The position numbers were made by a program, and so were the translations under genes. A stretch of 64,000 bases of DNA from Butyrivibrio proteoclasticus (GTDB lineage Bacteria > Bacillota > Clostridia > Lachnospirales > Lachnospiraceae): NCBI RefSeq assembly GCF_900115735.1, contig NZ_FOXO01000003.1:124001-188000 (forward strand), in the 5' to 3' direction. How positions within the stretch are numbered: the first letter of the stretch is position 1; each line of letters begins with the position of its first letter. The notes beneath the pieces were generated by a model. The model had not been told where the DNA came from. It was given only the letters and a program-made list of their open reading frames with translations, and did no database searches. Shown here one piece after another: positions 8,958-17,000 of this stretch.

Positions 8958-10369
8958 TTAACACCTTCCCTGGTATCCTTGATCTCAACACCCTTTTCAA
9001 GCAGTTCATTTCTGATAGCATCTGCAAGTTCAAAATTCTTTTCTTTTTTGGCCTGGCTGCGGCGCTCGATGGCATCAAGAACATATGCCTCAAGCTCAGG
9101 ATCAACGCTTGTAGCTGATTCCTTCATGTTTTTAGCATGACCAATAAGATCAAGAGAAAGAACTTTATCAAAGTTCTTCACGATTGCAAGCTTTGTAGCA
9201 TCATTAGTATCAGCCTTCAATGCATCATAAAGAACTGTTATAGCCATTGAAGTATTAAGGTCTCCGCAGATAGCATCTGCAAAGCTGTCCTCAAACTTCT
9301 TAAGTACGCTTTCGTCAACTGCTCCCTCTTCCTTAAGCTCAGCAACTCTCTTAACCAGCTTGTCAAAAGCAACAGCTGTGCTGTCAAGTACCTCAAAAGA
9401 GAACTCTAAAGGCTTACGGTAATGTGACTGGAGGCAGAAGAATCTGTAAACCAAAGGATCATATCCTTTTTCTTTTAATACAGAAACAGTAAGAACTGCA
9501 CCTTTTGACTTACTCATCTTACCTGCTCTGTCATTTAAGTGATTGCTATGGAACCAGTATTTGCACCACTCATGGCCAAGATAGCTCTCTGACTGGGCAA
9601 TTTCGTTTGTGTGGTGTGGGAAGATATTATCCACGCCGCCGCAGTGAATATCAATATATTCTCCAAGGTGTTTCATTGAAATGCATGAGCACTCGATATG
9701 CCATCCCGGGTATCCAACTCCCCATGGGCTCTCCCATTTAAGAGCCTGGTCTTCAAACTTTGATTTTGTAAACCAGAGCACAAAGTCTGTCTTGTTCTTC
9801 TTGTTGACATCCTCTTCTACATCATCACGAACACCGACCTGAAGCTGCTCTTTCTCAATATCTGAAGAAAAAACATAATAGTCATTTAACTTGCTGGTAT
9901 CAAAATATACATTTCCGCCTGCTACATATGCAAAGCCCTTCTCAAGGAGAACTTCAATCATATGAATAAACTCAGGAATGCAGTTTGTTGCAGGTTCCAC
10001 AACATCAGGACGCTTATTGCCTACGGCGTCAAAATCTTTAAAGAAAGCATCTGTATAGTATTTTGCAATTTCCATTACTGTCTTGTGCTCTCTTTTTGCT
10101 CCTGCAAGCATCTTATCTTCGCCTGTATCAGCATCTGAAGAAAGGTGTCCTACATCTGTGATATTCATAACTCTTTTTACATCATATCCTGCATATTCAA
10201 GGGCTTTTATAAGCACATCCTGCATGATATATGTTCTGATATTACCGATATGAGCGTAATGATATACAGTAGGTCCGCAGGTATACATTGATACCTTGCC
10301 TTCCTCTCTTGGTATGAAATCTTCGACTTTTCTTGATAAAGTATTATAAAAAGTAAATGAATGTGCCAT
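8942..10369 (-). CDS. cysS: Cysteinyl-tRNA synthetase
   Basis: A 475-residue class I aminoacyl-tRNA synthetase charging tRNA-Cys. The HIGH-type motif is HIGN at 40-43, preceded by C31 of the zinc site; HIECSCI and HHTNE contribute further zinc ligands. KMSKS lies at 284-288. The length is normal. It is first in the cysS-mrnC-rlmB-sigH group and starts 21 bp after the end of ispF. I looked for an upstream T-box leader and saw none, since ispF is immediately upstream. Confidence 0.97.
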   Translation of the reverse strand: MAHSFTFYNTLSRKVEDFIPREEGKVSMYTCGPTVYHYAHIGNIRTYIMQDVLIKALEYAGYDVKRVMNITDVGHLSSDADTGEDKMLAGAKREHKTVMEIAKYYTDAFFKDFDAVGNKRPDVVEPATNCIPEFIHMIEVLLEKGFAYVAGGNVYFDTSKLNDYYVFSSDIEKEQLQVGVRDDVEEDVNKKNKTDFVLWFTKSKFEDQALKWESPWGVGYPGWHIECSCISMKHLGEYIDIHCGGVDNIFPHHTNEIAQSESYLGHEWCKYWFHSNHLNDRAGKMSKSKGAVLTVSVLKEKGYDPLVYRFFCLQSHYRKPLEFSFEVLDSTAVAFDKLVKRVAELKEEGAVDESVLKKFEDSFADAICGDLNTSMAITVLYDALKADTNDATKLAIVKNFDKVLSLDLIGHAKNMKESATSVDPELEAYVLDAIERRSQAKKEKNFELADAIRNELLEKGVEIKDTREGVKWQLR

Positions 10370-10390
10370 TTTTTCTCTCCAATTATTCTC

Positions 10391-10933
10391 TCAATTTTTG
10401 GTGCATCCGGCGCAGCCTGCGCACCTTGCCCCACTGTCATATACAGTAGCTCCTTTTTCAAAAAAGCTACTGATCATACAGACTGCCTGAGAGGATATTC
10501 CTTCACCGGTTCCGGTAAATCCAAGTCCTTCCTCTGTTGTAGCTTTGACATTGACCTGAGAGATATCAATTCCAAGTGCATTTGCAATGTTTTCTCTCAT
10601 AGTGTCTATATGTGGTCTCATTTTTGGAGCCTGAGCTATGATTGTAGCATCAATGTTATCAATCATAAAGCACTTTTCTGAAAGCATCTCTCCAACTGTC
10701 TTTAAAAGAAATAATGAATCAGCTCCCTTATACTTAGGATCTGTGTCAGGGAAGTGCTTGCCAATATCTCCAAGGGCTGCCGCTCCAAGAAGCGCATCCA
10801 TTATCGCATGCAAAAGTACATCCGCATCCGAATGACCAAGAAGCCCTTTAACATAAGGAATCTTTACTCCACCGATGATAAGGTCTCTATCTTCTACCAG
10901 GCGATGGACGTCATATCCCATTCCAACTCGCAT
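10391..10933 (-). CDS. ispF: 2-C-methyl-D-erythritol 2,4-cyclodiphosphate synthase with cysteine-rich tail
   Basis: The fifth enzyme of the MEP isoprenoid pathway, forming the cyclic diphosphate with release of CMP. Metal ligands are seen in GYDVHRL (D8, H10) and near [22 protein letters not shown] sequence appears as [16 protein letters not shown]. The core ends near residue 156, as in other IspF proteins. This one continues about 24 residues to 180 with a C-terminal [12 protein letters not shown]. The three closely spaced cysteines look like a metal or redox tail and are unusual. It lies directly upstream of cysS. Confidence 0.95.
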   Translation of the reverse strand: MRVGMGYDVHRLVEDRDLIIGGVKIPYVKGLLGHSDADVLLHAIMDALLGAAALGDIGKHFPDTDPKYKGADSLFLLKTVGEMLSEKCFMIDNIDATIIAQAPKMRPHIDTMRENIANALGIDISQVNVKATTEEGLGFTGTGEGISSQAVCMISSFFEKGATVYDSGARCAGCAGCTKN

Positions 10934-10976
10934 GTTTATTACCTCGTTCTTTCTATCTATGAACTATATAATAATC

Positions 10977-11282
10977 TCAATGAAGAAATATTTCCACTAC
11001 AAATGCTACAGCGCAGGCTGCACCTGCAACTGTGAGAAGGCTCTTTTTATTAAGAGCAAGTACAAGAGCAACTACAAAGCCTATGACAGATGATAACACA
11101 TAGTCTGTGGCATGAAGTATTGCAGGGAAAGTCATGGCCGCAAGGGTTGCATAGGGTACGTAGTGCAAAAAAGACTTAACAAAGCTACTTTTTATCTCTT
11201 TTCTGATAAGAGTCAAAGGAAGCGCTCTTATAAGATATGTCACAAGAGCCATAACTATGATATAGGAAAAAACATTATTCAT
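10977..11282 (-). CDS. azlD: AzlD-type branched-chain amino acid export subunit
   Basis: A 101-residue membrane protein of the AzlD family, the small partner of AzlC in branched-chain amino acid (or analogue) export. Family marks are the N-terminal segment with VTYLIRALPLTLIRK and the VPYATLAAMTFPAIL segment. Three hydrophobic stretches span residues about 3-20, 38-58 and 65-98. Its start overlaps the azlC end by 8 bp, supporting a two-gene unit. Confidence 0.87.
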   Translation of the reverse strand: MNNVFSYIIVMALVTYLIRALPLTLIRKEIKSSFVKSFLHYVPYATLAAMTFPAILHATDYVLSSVIGFVVALVLALNKKSLLTVAGAACAVAFVVEIFLH

Positions 11283-11991
11283 GGCTTTCCTCCTTTACCG
11301 GCGCTATGATTGCAGCTAAAGCAGCAACAACAACCGTTACGATTATTATTCTAAAGCCTGATGAAATTTCTTTTACCAATGGTGCATATGTAAATAATGT
11401 GCTTAATGTCATCGCTGATATTACAACGTACATAACAGCCTTGCTTGTCCTGGTATCCGGAATGATGATCGCAACAAACATACCATATATGGCAAGCCCA
11501 AGACAGCTGATTATCCTGGCAGGCATAATTGCTCCTGCTGTAGCACCAAGTCCTGTTCCCAGCACCCATCCAAAAACAGAAGTGACAATAAGGCCGTAGG
11601 AATACATAGGATAAAGCGTCCCTTGTTTTAATATGCTTACACCAAATATCTCGTCAGTTACTCCATAGGATATTCCCATTCTGTGGAGCGTGCCAAGATG
11701 GGTATCAAGTTTTTGGGAAAGAGCCGTAGACATAAGACTGTAGCGCAGATTGATAACGATCTGAAGCATGATAAGCTCGATGTAGCTGCCGTTCCTTGCG
11801 ATAACATCAAGGGCTGAAAACTGCCCTGCACTTGTTACATTCAAAAGCGAAGTCATGACTGCCTCAAAAACAGACATTCCAATTTTGGAACTCTCTATTC
11901 CAAAAGCAAAAGAAACTGCCACATAGCCAAGGCAGATTGGAATCGCATCTCTGCATCCATCCCTGAAATCCTTTATCGTTCCAGCACTCAT
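11275..11991 (-). CDS. azlC: AzlC-type branched-chain amino acid permease
   Basis: A 238-residue polytopic membrane protein of the AzlC/YgaZ family, the large subunit of the AzlCD exporter. The family start is recognisable as DGCRDAIPICLGYVAVSFAFGI, split around residue 25, and the SLLNVTSAGQFSALD segment follows. About seven hydrophobic segments are present. It is followed by azlD with an 8-bp overlap. No Lrp- or AzlB-type regulator lies next to it. Confidence 0.9.
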   Translation of the reverse strand: MSAGTIKDFRDGCRDAIPICLGYVAVSFAFGIESSKIGMSVFEAVMTSLLNVTSAGQFSALDVIARNGSYIELIMLQIVINLRYSLMSTALSQKLDTHLGTLHRMGISYGVTDEIFGVSILKQGTLYPMYSYGLIVTSVFGWVLGTGLGATAGAIMPARIISCLGLAIYGMFVAIIIPDTRTSKAVMYVVISAMTLSTLFTYAPLVKEISSGFRIIIVTVVVAALAAIIAPVKEESHE

Positions 11992-12007
11992 TTTTTCATA
12001 ATCTCCA

Positions 12008-13249
12008 TTACAACTCCTCTATTTTTTCTAAAACGTCTGATATTTCTATTGCTGATAAACTTCCCTGGATCATTTGGGCATTTCCTCCGCCCTTTGCCCC
12101 GAAGTTTTCTCTTAGAACTTTGATCACTTCATTCAGATCTTTTTTCTTTTGACCGGATGAAAAGACAAACTTATAACCCTTCTCGTCAGTTCCTGCAAAC
12201 ACTCCGCAAAATCCATCATGGCTCTGTGAAAGCAAGTTGACAATCTTTCTCATAGAGTTCCCATCCGTTGACTCATCTTTTACCAAAATGACATTCTCTT
12301 TATCAGAAGGAATCTCTTTAAGCTCATACTCTATAAGCTTTTCCTTTGTAGCCGAAAGCTCCCCTTTAAGATCTGCATTTTCAGATGAAAGCTTTTTTAC
12401 AGAAGAAATTATGTTATCAAAAGACGTCGTAAACTGCCTTGAGAGCTCGTCCACGATCTGCTGCTGGCTTGTTATATACTCAAGCGCACGTTTTCCGCAC
12501 AAAATATTAACTCTGACACCGCCCTTGTAATTCTGAAGACCAGTAACTTTTAGAATTCCAATCTCACCGGTGTGCTCAACATGCGGCGCACAACAGGCAC
12601 AGACATCATAACCTTTGACTGTGACAATTCTGACATCACCTGATAGTTCTTTTTTACTTCTATAGTTTAATGACCTAAGGGTCTGTTCATCCGGAAACTC
12701 ACAAATAACAGGAACATTCTCCCAAATTGCCCTGTTTACCTTAAGTTCAATGTCCCTGATATTCTCTGAAGTAAGAAGGCCGTTGTAATCCATGGTAACT
12801 TCAGTGTCGCTTAAATGAAATCCCACATTGTCATAACTATATTCCGATGCCACGATTCCTGAGAAAATATGCTCTCCGGTATGCTGCTGCATATTGGAAA
12901 ATCTGTGAGCCCAGTCGATAACGCCGTGAACATTTTCTCCTTCAGTTAAAGGTGTATCTACCACATGCCTTATCACAGCTATAGATTCATTTAGAGTTTC
13001 TTCCAGGTTTTCGCAAGAATCTGCAAGAGACTCATTTTTTATGGAGACATGGGTCACATTATGCTCTGCTCCATTTTCATCAACTATAGTACCTATATCA
13101 GAGCTCTGTCCGCCCTGCTCAGGGAAAAAAGCTGTTCTGTCAAGGATTACATCATATTTCCCGTCTTTTCTCTCCTTGCAGGAGATGACTATCGCGTCAA
13201 ACTCCTTTATATATGCACTTTCATAATAAATTTCCACTATTTTTTCCAT
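12008..13249 (-). CDS. Alanyl-tRNA editing protein (AlaX-like, DHHA1 domain)
   Basis: A 413-residue stand-alone homologue of the alanyl-tRNA synthetase editing region, expected to hydrolyse mischarged Ser- or Gly-tRNA-Ala in trans. The N terminus shows FFPEQGGQ. The zinc/catalytic motifs are the HxxxH in MQQHTGEHIFSG (about 125-135) and the later Cys-x3-His in CACCAPHVEHTG. A coiled-coil region (about 265-315) is followed by a DHHA1 domain ending GAKGGGNAQMIQGS. The length fits the long AlaX type. It starts about 16 bp upstream of azlC and may share its transcript. Confidence 0.88.
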   Translation of the reverse strand: MEKIVEIYYESAYIKEFDAIVISCKERKDGKYDVILDRTAFFPEQGGQSSDIGTIVDENGAEHNVTHVSIKNESLADSCENLEETLNESIAVIRHVVDTPLTEGENVHGVIDWAHRFSNMQQHTGEHIFSGIVASEYSYDNVGFHLSDTEVTMDYNGLLTSENIRDIELKVNRAIWENVPVICEFPDEQTLRSLNYRSKKELSGDVRIVTVKGYDVCACCAPHVEHTGEIGILKVTGLQNYKGGVRVNILCGKRALEYITSQQQIVDELSRQFTTSFDNIISSVKKLSSENADLKGELSATKEKLIEYELKEIPSDKENVILVKDESTDGNSMRKIVNLLSQSHDGFCGVFAGTDEKGYKFVFSSGQKKKDLNEVIKVLRENFGAKGGGNAQMIQGSLSAIEISDVLEKIEEL

Positions 13250-13342
13250 AGCCCCAATTTTAGCACATTAAAGTGTAGAAATAAAGAGAAACGGCTGCCA
13301 TTGTCCTGCCAGTTTTATTTTGAACATACATTTATGTAATCG

Positions 13343-13370
13343 AAAAAAGAGACTGCTTTATGCAGTCTCT
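13343..13370 (-). terminator. Intrinsic terminator at the end of the CarD gene
   Basis: A perfect 9-bp stem AGAGACTGC/GCAGTCTCT with a five-base loop is followed on the minus strand by TTTTTT. The carD stop codon (13358-13360) falls in the loop, so the terminator is built partly from the last sense codons. Confidence 0.85.
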
Positions 13371-13876
13371 AGTGGTAAATGTGATAGTTCCTCGATCACG
13401 CGGCTCTTTACGACATCCTTTTCTGTTTCCAGTGCAAAAGCCATTTCGGTATAAAGAAGTTTCTCAGCGATATTGAGGTATCTCTCGTTAAGGGCAGCGA
13501 ATTTCTTGCCCTCTGCCTCACGCATCGCCTTGATCTTGTGAAGTGTCTTTACAAGGCTCATCATCTCTTCCACAACGTTACGCTTGATGACACTGACGAT
13601 GGCCGGTTCAGCCTTTTTTCCTTCGAGCAACTCAATCTCCGGTGTATCCTCGATATCATCTATAAGTCCCATAGCCTCGTCAGCGCTCATAACATCTCGA
13701 ACCTTATCCTCAGCTCCGTCAACCGGAACATAAAGGACACTGCCCGCATCTACAGCAGAAATCATCATGTAATATTCCTTTTCATTTCCCCTCTCAAGAA
13801 ACGACGGTACGAGAATCTCTCGAACCTTACATAAACCATGACTACCGTAAATAACGCACTCTCCTACATTTAACAT
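13358..13876 (-). CDS. CarD/CdnL-family transcription regulator
   Basis: A 172-residue protein with an N-terminal CarD_CdnL_TRCF RNA-polymerase-interacting domain (about 1-65; VGECVIYGSHGLCKVREI and YYMMISAVDAGSVLYVPV) and a helical C-terminal domain that in CdnL contacts promoter DNA near -10. Such proteins stabilise open complexes, often at rRNA promoters; that role is inferred here. GGAGGAAC precedes the ATG. Its 5' region is elaborate: a -10 hexamer with an overlapping palindrome, a hairpin and a perfect cre-like palindrome. It is monocistronic, with its own terminator. Confidence 0.87.
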   Translation of the reverse strand: MLNVGECVIYGSHGLCKVREILVPSFLERGNEKEYYMMISAVDAGSVLYVPVDGAEDKVRDVMSADEAMGLIDDIEDTPEIELLEGKKAEPAIVSVIKRNVVEEMMSLVKTLHKIKAMREAEGKKFAALNERYLNIAEKLLYTEMAFALETEKDVVKSRVIEELSHLPLETA

Positions 13877-13917
13877 ATTGTTCCTCCTTCTGAAAAAAAC
13901 AACCTGCTGTATCTGTC

Positions 13918-13931
13918 TGAAAGCGCTTTCA
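13918..13931. promoter_or_regulatory. cre-like palindrome (CcpA site) in the carD leader
   Basis: TGAAAGCGCTTTCA is a perfect 14-bp palindrome matching the consensus catabolite responsive element bound by CcpA/HPr-Ser-P. It lies about 42 bp upstream of the carD start and downstream of the predicted -10, where CcpA would act as a roadblock repressor. The match is exact; function is inferred. Confidence 0.55.
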
Positions 13932-13946
13932 TCTATGGACTTTTTT

Positions 13947-13965
13947 AAAGTGCCTTTGGCACTTT
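13947..13965 (-). other. 5' untranslated hairpin upstream of carD
   Basis: AAAGTGCC and GGCACTTT form an 8-bp stem around a three-base loop within the predicted carD leader. It is followed on the minus strand by A-rich rather than T-rich sequence, so it is not an obvious terminator. It could stabilise the transcript. Confidence 0.45.
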
Positions 13966-13979
13966 TCGAACGTGACTAA

Positions 13980-14009
13980 ATTATAACATATTATTACAAA
14001 TTTTGTAAT
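13980..14009 (-). promoter_or_regulatory. carD promoter -10 with overlapping palindrome
   Basis: A perfect -10 TATAAT lies at 13985-13980 (minus strand). Just upstream, 13993-14009 is a perfect inverted repeat ATTACAAA-N-TTTGTAAT that covers the place of the -35 and spacer. The -35 itself (TTACAA, 17-bp spacer) is poor, so activation or repression through the palindrome is plausible. Confidence 0.5.
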
Positions 14010-14073
14010 AGTTAATCGTTTGAAAAATTTGATAATTTTGTGTCTTTTTTATGTGCGATTCTCAGTATCTATG

Positions 14074-14616
14074 CTATCTGCACTTTGGTGCGCACATTAC
14101 ATTCACGTACTCTTTTCTAGTTTCCTTAAGTATTGGAATGTACGTATTTTCGTTCACAGCATAGGGTACAAAGCCGCACTTCTCCTGTACTCTTTTTGAT
14201 CTTACATTTCCATCAAAATAGCAGCAAAAAATACGGCGTAATTTAATATCCTCAAAGCCATGTCTTATTATTTCACAGGCTGCTTCAGTAGCTATTCCCC
14301 TTCCCCAAAAAGGTACTCCTACCCAGTACCCAAGCTCAGCATCGCCGTCCATAAGGGGACGTTCCCTGCTTCCGGTAAGTGTCAGCCCAATACTTCCTAC
14401 AGGCTCATCATTCCCCCCTTTAAGGCAAATGGCATATACTTCTTTTTTGTTAAAAATTGTCCGTATTACTGCCCTGCTGTAACCCACACTTTCATGCGCA
14501 GGCCAGCCTGCTGCCATACCTACCCGCTCATCGCTGGCAAGCTTAAAAAGGCTGGCAGCGTCATTATCCTGCCAGCCTCTAAGTATCAATCTGCTTGTCT
14601 CAAGTATTATTCCCAT
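14074..14616 (-). CDS. GNAT N-acetyltransferase, RimJ/RimL-like
   Basis: A 180-residue acetyltransferase of the RimJ/RimL subgroup. It opens with ETSRLILRGWQDNDAASLFKLA, carries LGYWVGVPFWGRGIATEA (the acetyl-CoA pyrophosphate-binding motif A, about 93-110) and ends with LRRIFCCYFDGNVRSKRVQEKCGF, the usual motif B. Targets may be ribosomal protein N termini or small molecules and cannot be told from sequence. It lies one base after an uncharacterised gene and downstream of an EAL gene, probably the same transcript. Confidence 0.82.
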   Translation of the reverse strand: MGIILETSRLILRGWQDNDAASLFKLASDERVGMAAGWPAHESVGYSRAVIRTIFNKKEVYAICLKGGNDEPVGSIGLTLTGSRERPLMDGDAELGYWVGVPFWGRGIATEAACEIIRHGFEDIKLRRIFCCYFDGNVRSKRVQEKCGFVPYAVNENTYIPILKETRKEYVNVMCAPKCR

Positions 14617-14617
14617 T

Positions 14618-15061
14618 TCATTGACTCATATAACTGAAACCGGTTTTTTCAGTGAACACATCAAAGGCTTTCTTAAACATGATAAAATAAGCCTCCTCTT
14701 TGTATTGAGCATCATGGGCAAGGAAAAAGATCACCCTTCCACTTTTAATATCCCACTCAATATCATGCCTTGGATCCAATGCATCTATATCCTTAAATGA
14801 GAGGCCATATTTTTCTTTACAATACTCATCCTTATTTTCCATGTCCATTGTAGCTTCAATAATATTGGCCTTTATCTTAAGAAGATTATCAAGCTGCTCA
14901 AGCATAATCTGCTGAACAATATTCAAAGCAGAAATTTCATATCCAACAAGACGCATATCTGATATAATCCTTTGAAAATCAACTTTTGTGTTTTCAAAAG
15001 GATCCACCCTGTTCTCACCGTAACAAAAAACCGCATCATATAACGCCTCGTTCATAATCAT
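14618..15061 (-). CDS. Conserved-looking protein of unknown function next to EAL gene
   Basis: I do not recognise this 147-residue protein. It is soluble, acidic and mostly helical in appearance, with no signal peptide, membrane span or clear motif. Its start overlaps the stop of the EAL-domain gene by 4 bp (ATGA), and it ends one base before a GNAT gene, so it is co-translated with the phosphodiesterase. The coupling suggests an accessory role to that c-di-GMP enzyme, but this is context only. Confidence 0.6.
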   Translation of the reverse strand: MIMNEALYDAVFCYGENRVDPFENTKVDFQRIISDMRLVGYEISALNIVQQIMLEQLDNLLKIKANIIEATMDMENKDEYCKEKYGLSFKDIDALDPRHDIEWDIKSGRVIFFLAHDAQYKEEAYFIMFKKAFDVFTEKTGFSYMSQ

Positions 15062-16977
15062 TCTCCTTTCACTTTCGACTCAAAAAGTCCTTTTTGTGTA
15101 TTCAAAAATTCAATATACTCTTTTTCCGGAATAGGCCTTGAATAATAAAATCCCTGCAAATACTCAACTCCGTTATCAATAAGTATCTTGGCCTGATCCA
15201 TTGTCTCAACACCTTCCGCCAGGATATGAAGTCCGTATTCTTTCAGGAAATTTATCGTATATTGGAGCATTTTCAGGTTCTCCGGCTTACTTTTATCAAG
15301 GCAGCTCCATATGAATTCCTTATCCATCTTGACCAGGATATAATCCATTTTGAGGATTTCAAGCAGATTGGAATAACCTGATCCAAAGTCATCCATCGAG
15401 AAAGTACTACCCATTTCCTTGAGCTTTCTAACATTTTCCCTAAAAGCTTCGTCGTTATTTATATAAGCTGTCTCTGTTATTTCAAAATTGATAAATTTCG
15501 GAGGAATGTGATACTTTTCCATTTTCCGGCTAAGCCTTTCAAATGCCTGGTAATCAACAACTTCATTTCCAGAAAGGTTAACCTCGATAGTCTTTACTCC
15601 AAAACTTGAAATATTCTCTTTTGCAATAAAAGAGCATACTTTCTCAAATACCAGATCATCAATTTGCTGGATAAGGCCACATTTCTCTGAAATAGGAATA
15701 AAGTCTTCAGGAGAAATATAATTGGCTGAATCAGGTCTTTTAAGTCTTACCAGCGCTTCCGCTGATGAAAAAGTCCCATCTTTAACTGAAAGAATTGGCT
15801 GATAATAAACTTCGAAAGCATTATTCCTTACAGACTCTCTGACCACATCCTCAATAGTATTTCTGTACCTCATCTTGTCGATGACTTTCTCATCAATCAC
15901 AAGATTTGGAGATGACTGTTTGTAGATATATTCTCCGGACACATATGTAAGAATCTGAAGAGCCTCATTGGCATCTCTGGCACATTTTAGAGCATCTATT
16001 ACTGCAAATGTAAGTTTATAGTTACCACCATCCACTTTGTAGTTGTTTATGATATTCATAAACTCTTCTATCTTTTCAGGAGAAACAACCACAAAGCTCA
16101 ATGTATTCCAGTTTGAGAGATACCCATCAACATCAAGCTTGTCCTGAATGAGCTCTGCCACATCGGCCTGAAGTTTATAGAGTTCATCTCTGTTGGCCGC
16201 AGTCTGAACACTTGTTTTTCCGGTAAAAATGACAGACACAATGAAAAACGGCTTCTCATGTCCATATTTTTCCAAAAGATACATCGTGAAAGCATCTTTG
16301 TTTTTTACATTAGGAAGTGCTCTCTCAAACAGTTCTTTAGGATTCTCGATGACCAGAAATACCACAAGAGCCATGACCATCATGGCTATGGCCGACACCT
16401 GAACTCCCTTGGTATAGTACTGATATGCTGCAAAAAGCAGCCATGCTAATGCCCCTGAGAAAAGCGCTATAAAATCTTCTCGTCTAAGGCGTTTTCTATA
16501 GATCAGAATACTGATCACCATGGCAAGCAGGTAAAAGAATCCTATGAAATAGCAAACTATTATCATAGTCCCATAGTTGTAATAAAAACCTGTCTGTGTC
16601 CTTCCATACCGGACTTTTCCATTAAGCATCGAAATCAATCCGATCACAAGAGGGATAGCAAGTATCGCGCTCACCCTTGCAGATACACCTCTTTTGACAG
16701 TTACTTTCGAATAGACATATAAAGCCATCACATATGTACATATCAAAAGCGATCCGACATAGAAATTCTGAACACCGCGCCTTAAGGCATTGAAGGATCC
16801 CCCAAGAAATATAAATACATAGCATTCTGTTATCTCAGAGACGATATTTATAAAAGCCATCACAAGGAAGACAAAAAAAACACGTGACGAACTAAGCTGC
16901 GGTTTTGTCTTGCGCAGATAAATTATAATCAGTATAGAGAGTACTATAATTGCAACAATTGGTGTACGTATTTCCAT
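15058..16977 (-). CDS. Membrane-anchored EAL-domain c-di-GMP phosphodiesterase
   Basis: A 639-residue protein with about seven membrane segments (residues 1-210), a degenerate GGDEF-like region (about 230-360, with no GGDEF signature) and a complete EAL domain (about 375-635). EAL catalytic features are present: EALVRL at 407, VNLSGNEV, FEITET, FSMDDFGSGYSN, VKMDKEF, AEGVET and QGFYYSRPIP. It should hydrolyse c-di-GMP to pGpG at the inner face of the membrane; the inactive GGDEF may sense GTP or serve as a structural relay. The signal sensed by the membrane part is unknown. It is coupled to the small gene downstream. Confidence 0.88.
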   Translation of the reverse strand: MEIRTPIVAIIVLSILIIIYLRKTKPQLSSSRVFFVFLVMAFINIVSEITECYVFIFLGGSFNALRRGVQNFYVGSLLICTYVMALYVYSKVTVKRGVSARVSAILAIPLVIGLISMLNGKVRYGRTQTGFYYNYGTMIIVCYFIGFFYLLAMVISILIYRKRLRREDFIALFSGALAWLLFAAYQYYTKGVQVSAIAMMVMALVVFLVIENPKELFERALPNVKNKDAFTMYLLEKYGHEKPFFIVSVIFTGKTSVQTAANRDELYKLQADVAELIQDKLDVDGYLSNWNTLSFVVVSPEKIEEFMNIINNYKVDGGNYKLTFAVIDALKCARDANEALQILTYVSGEYIYKQSSPNLVIDEKVIDKMRYRNTIEDVVRESVRNNAFEVYYQPILSVKDGTFSSAEALVRLKRPDSANYISPEDFIPISEKCGLIQQIDDLVFEKVCSFIAKENISSFGVKTIEVNLSGNEVVDYQAFERLSRKMEKYHIPPKFINFEITETAYINNDEAFRENVRKLKEMGSTFSMDDFGSGYSNLLEILKMDYILVKMDKEFIWSCLDKSKPENLKMLQYTINFLKEYGLHILAEGVETMDQAKILIDNGVEYLQGFYYSRPIPEKEYIEFLNTQKGLFESKVKGE

Positions 16978-17000
16978 ATATTAATTATAATATAGTTTCT

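Noticed and set aside
13947..13965. AAAGTGCC hairpin as terminator of an upstream transcript
   Set aside because: On the minus strand it is followed by A-rich sequence, and on the plus strand there is no gene for it to terminate.
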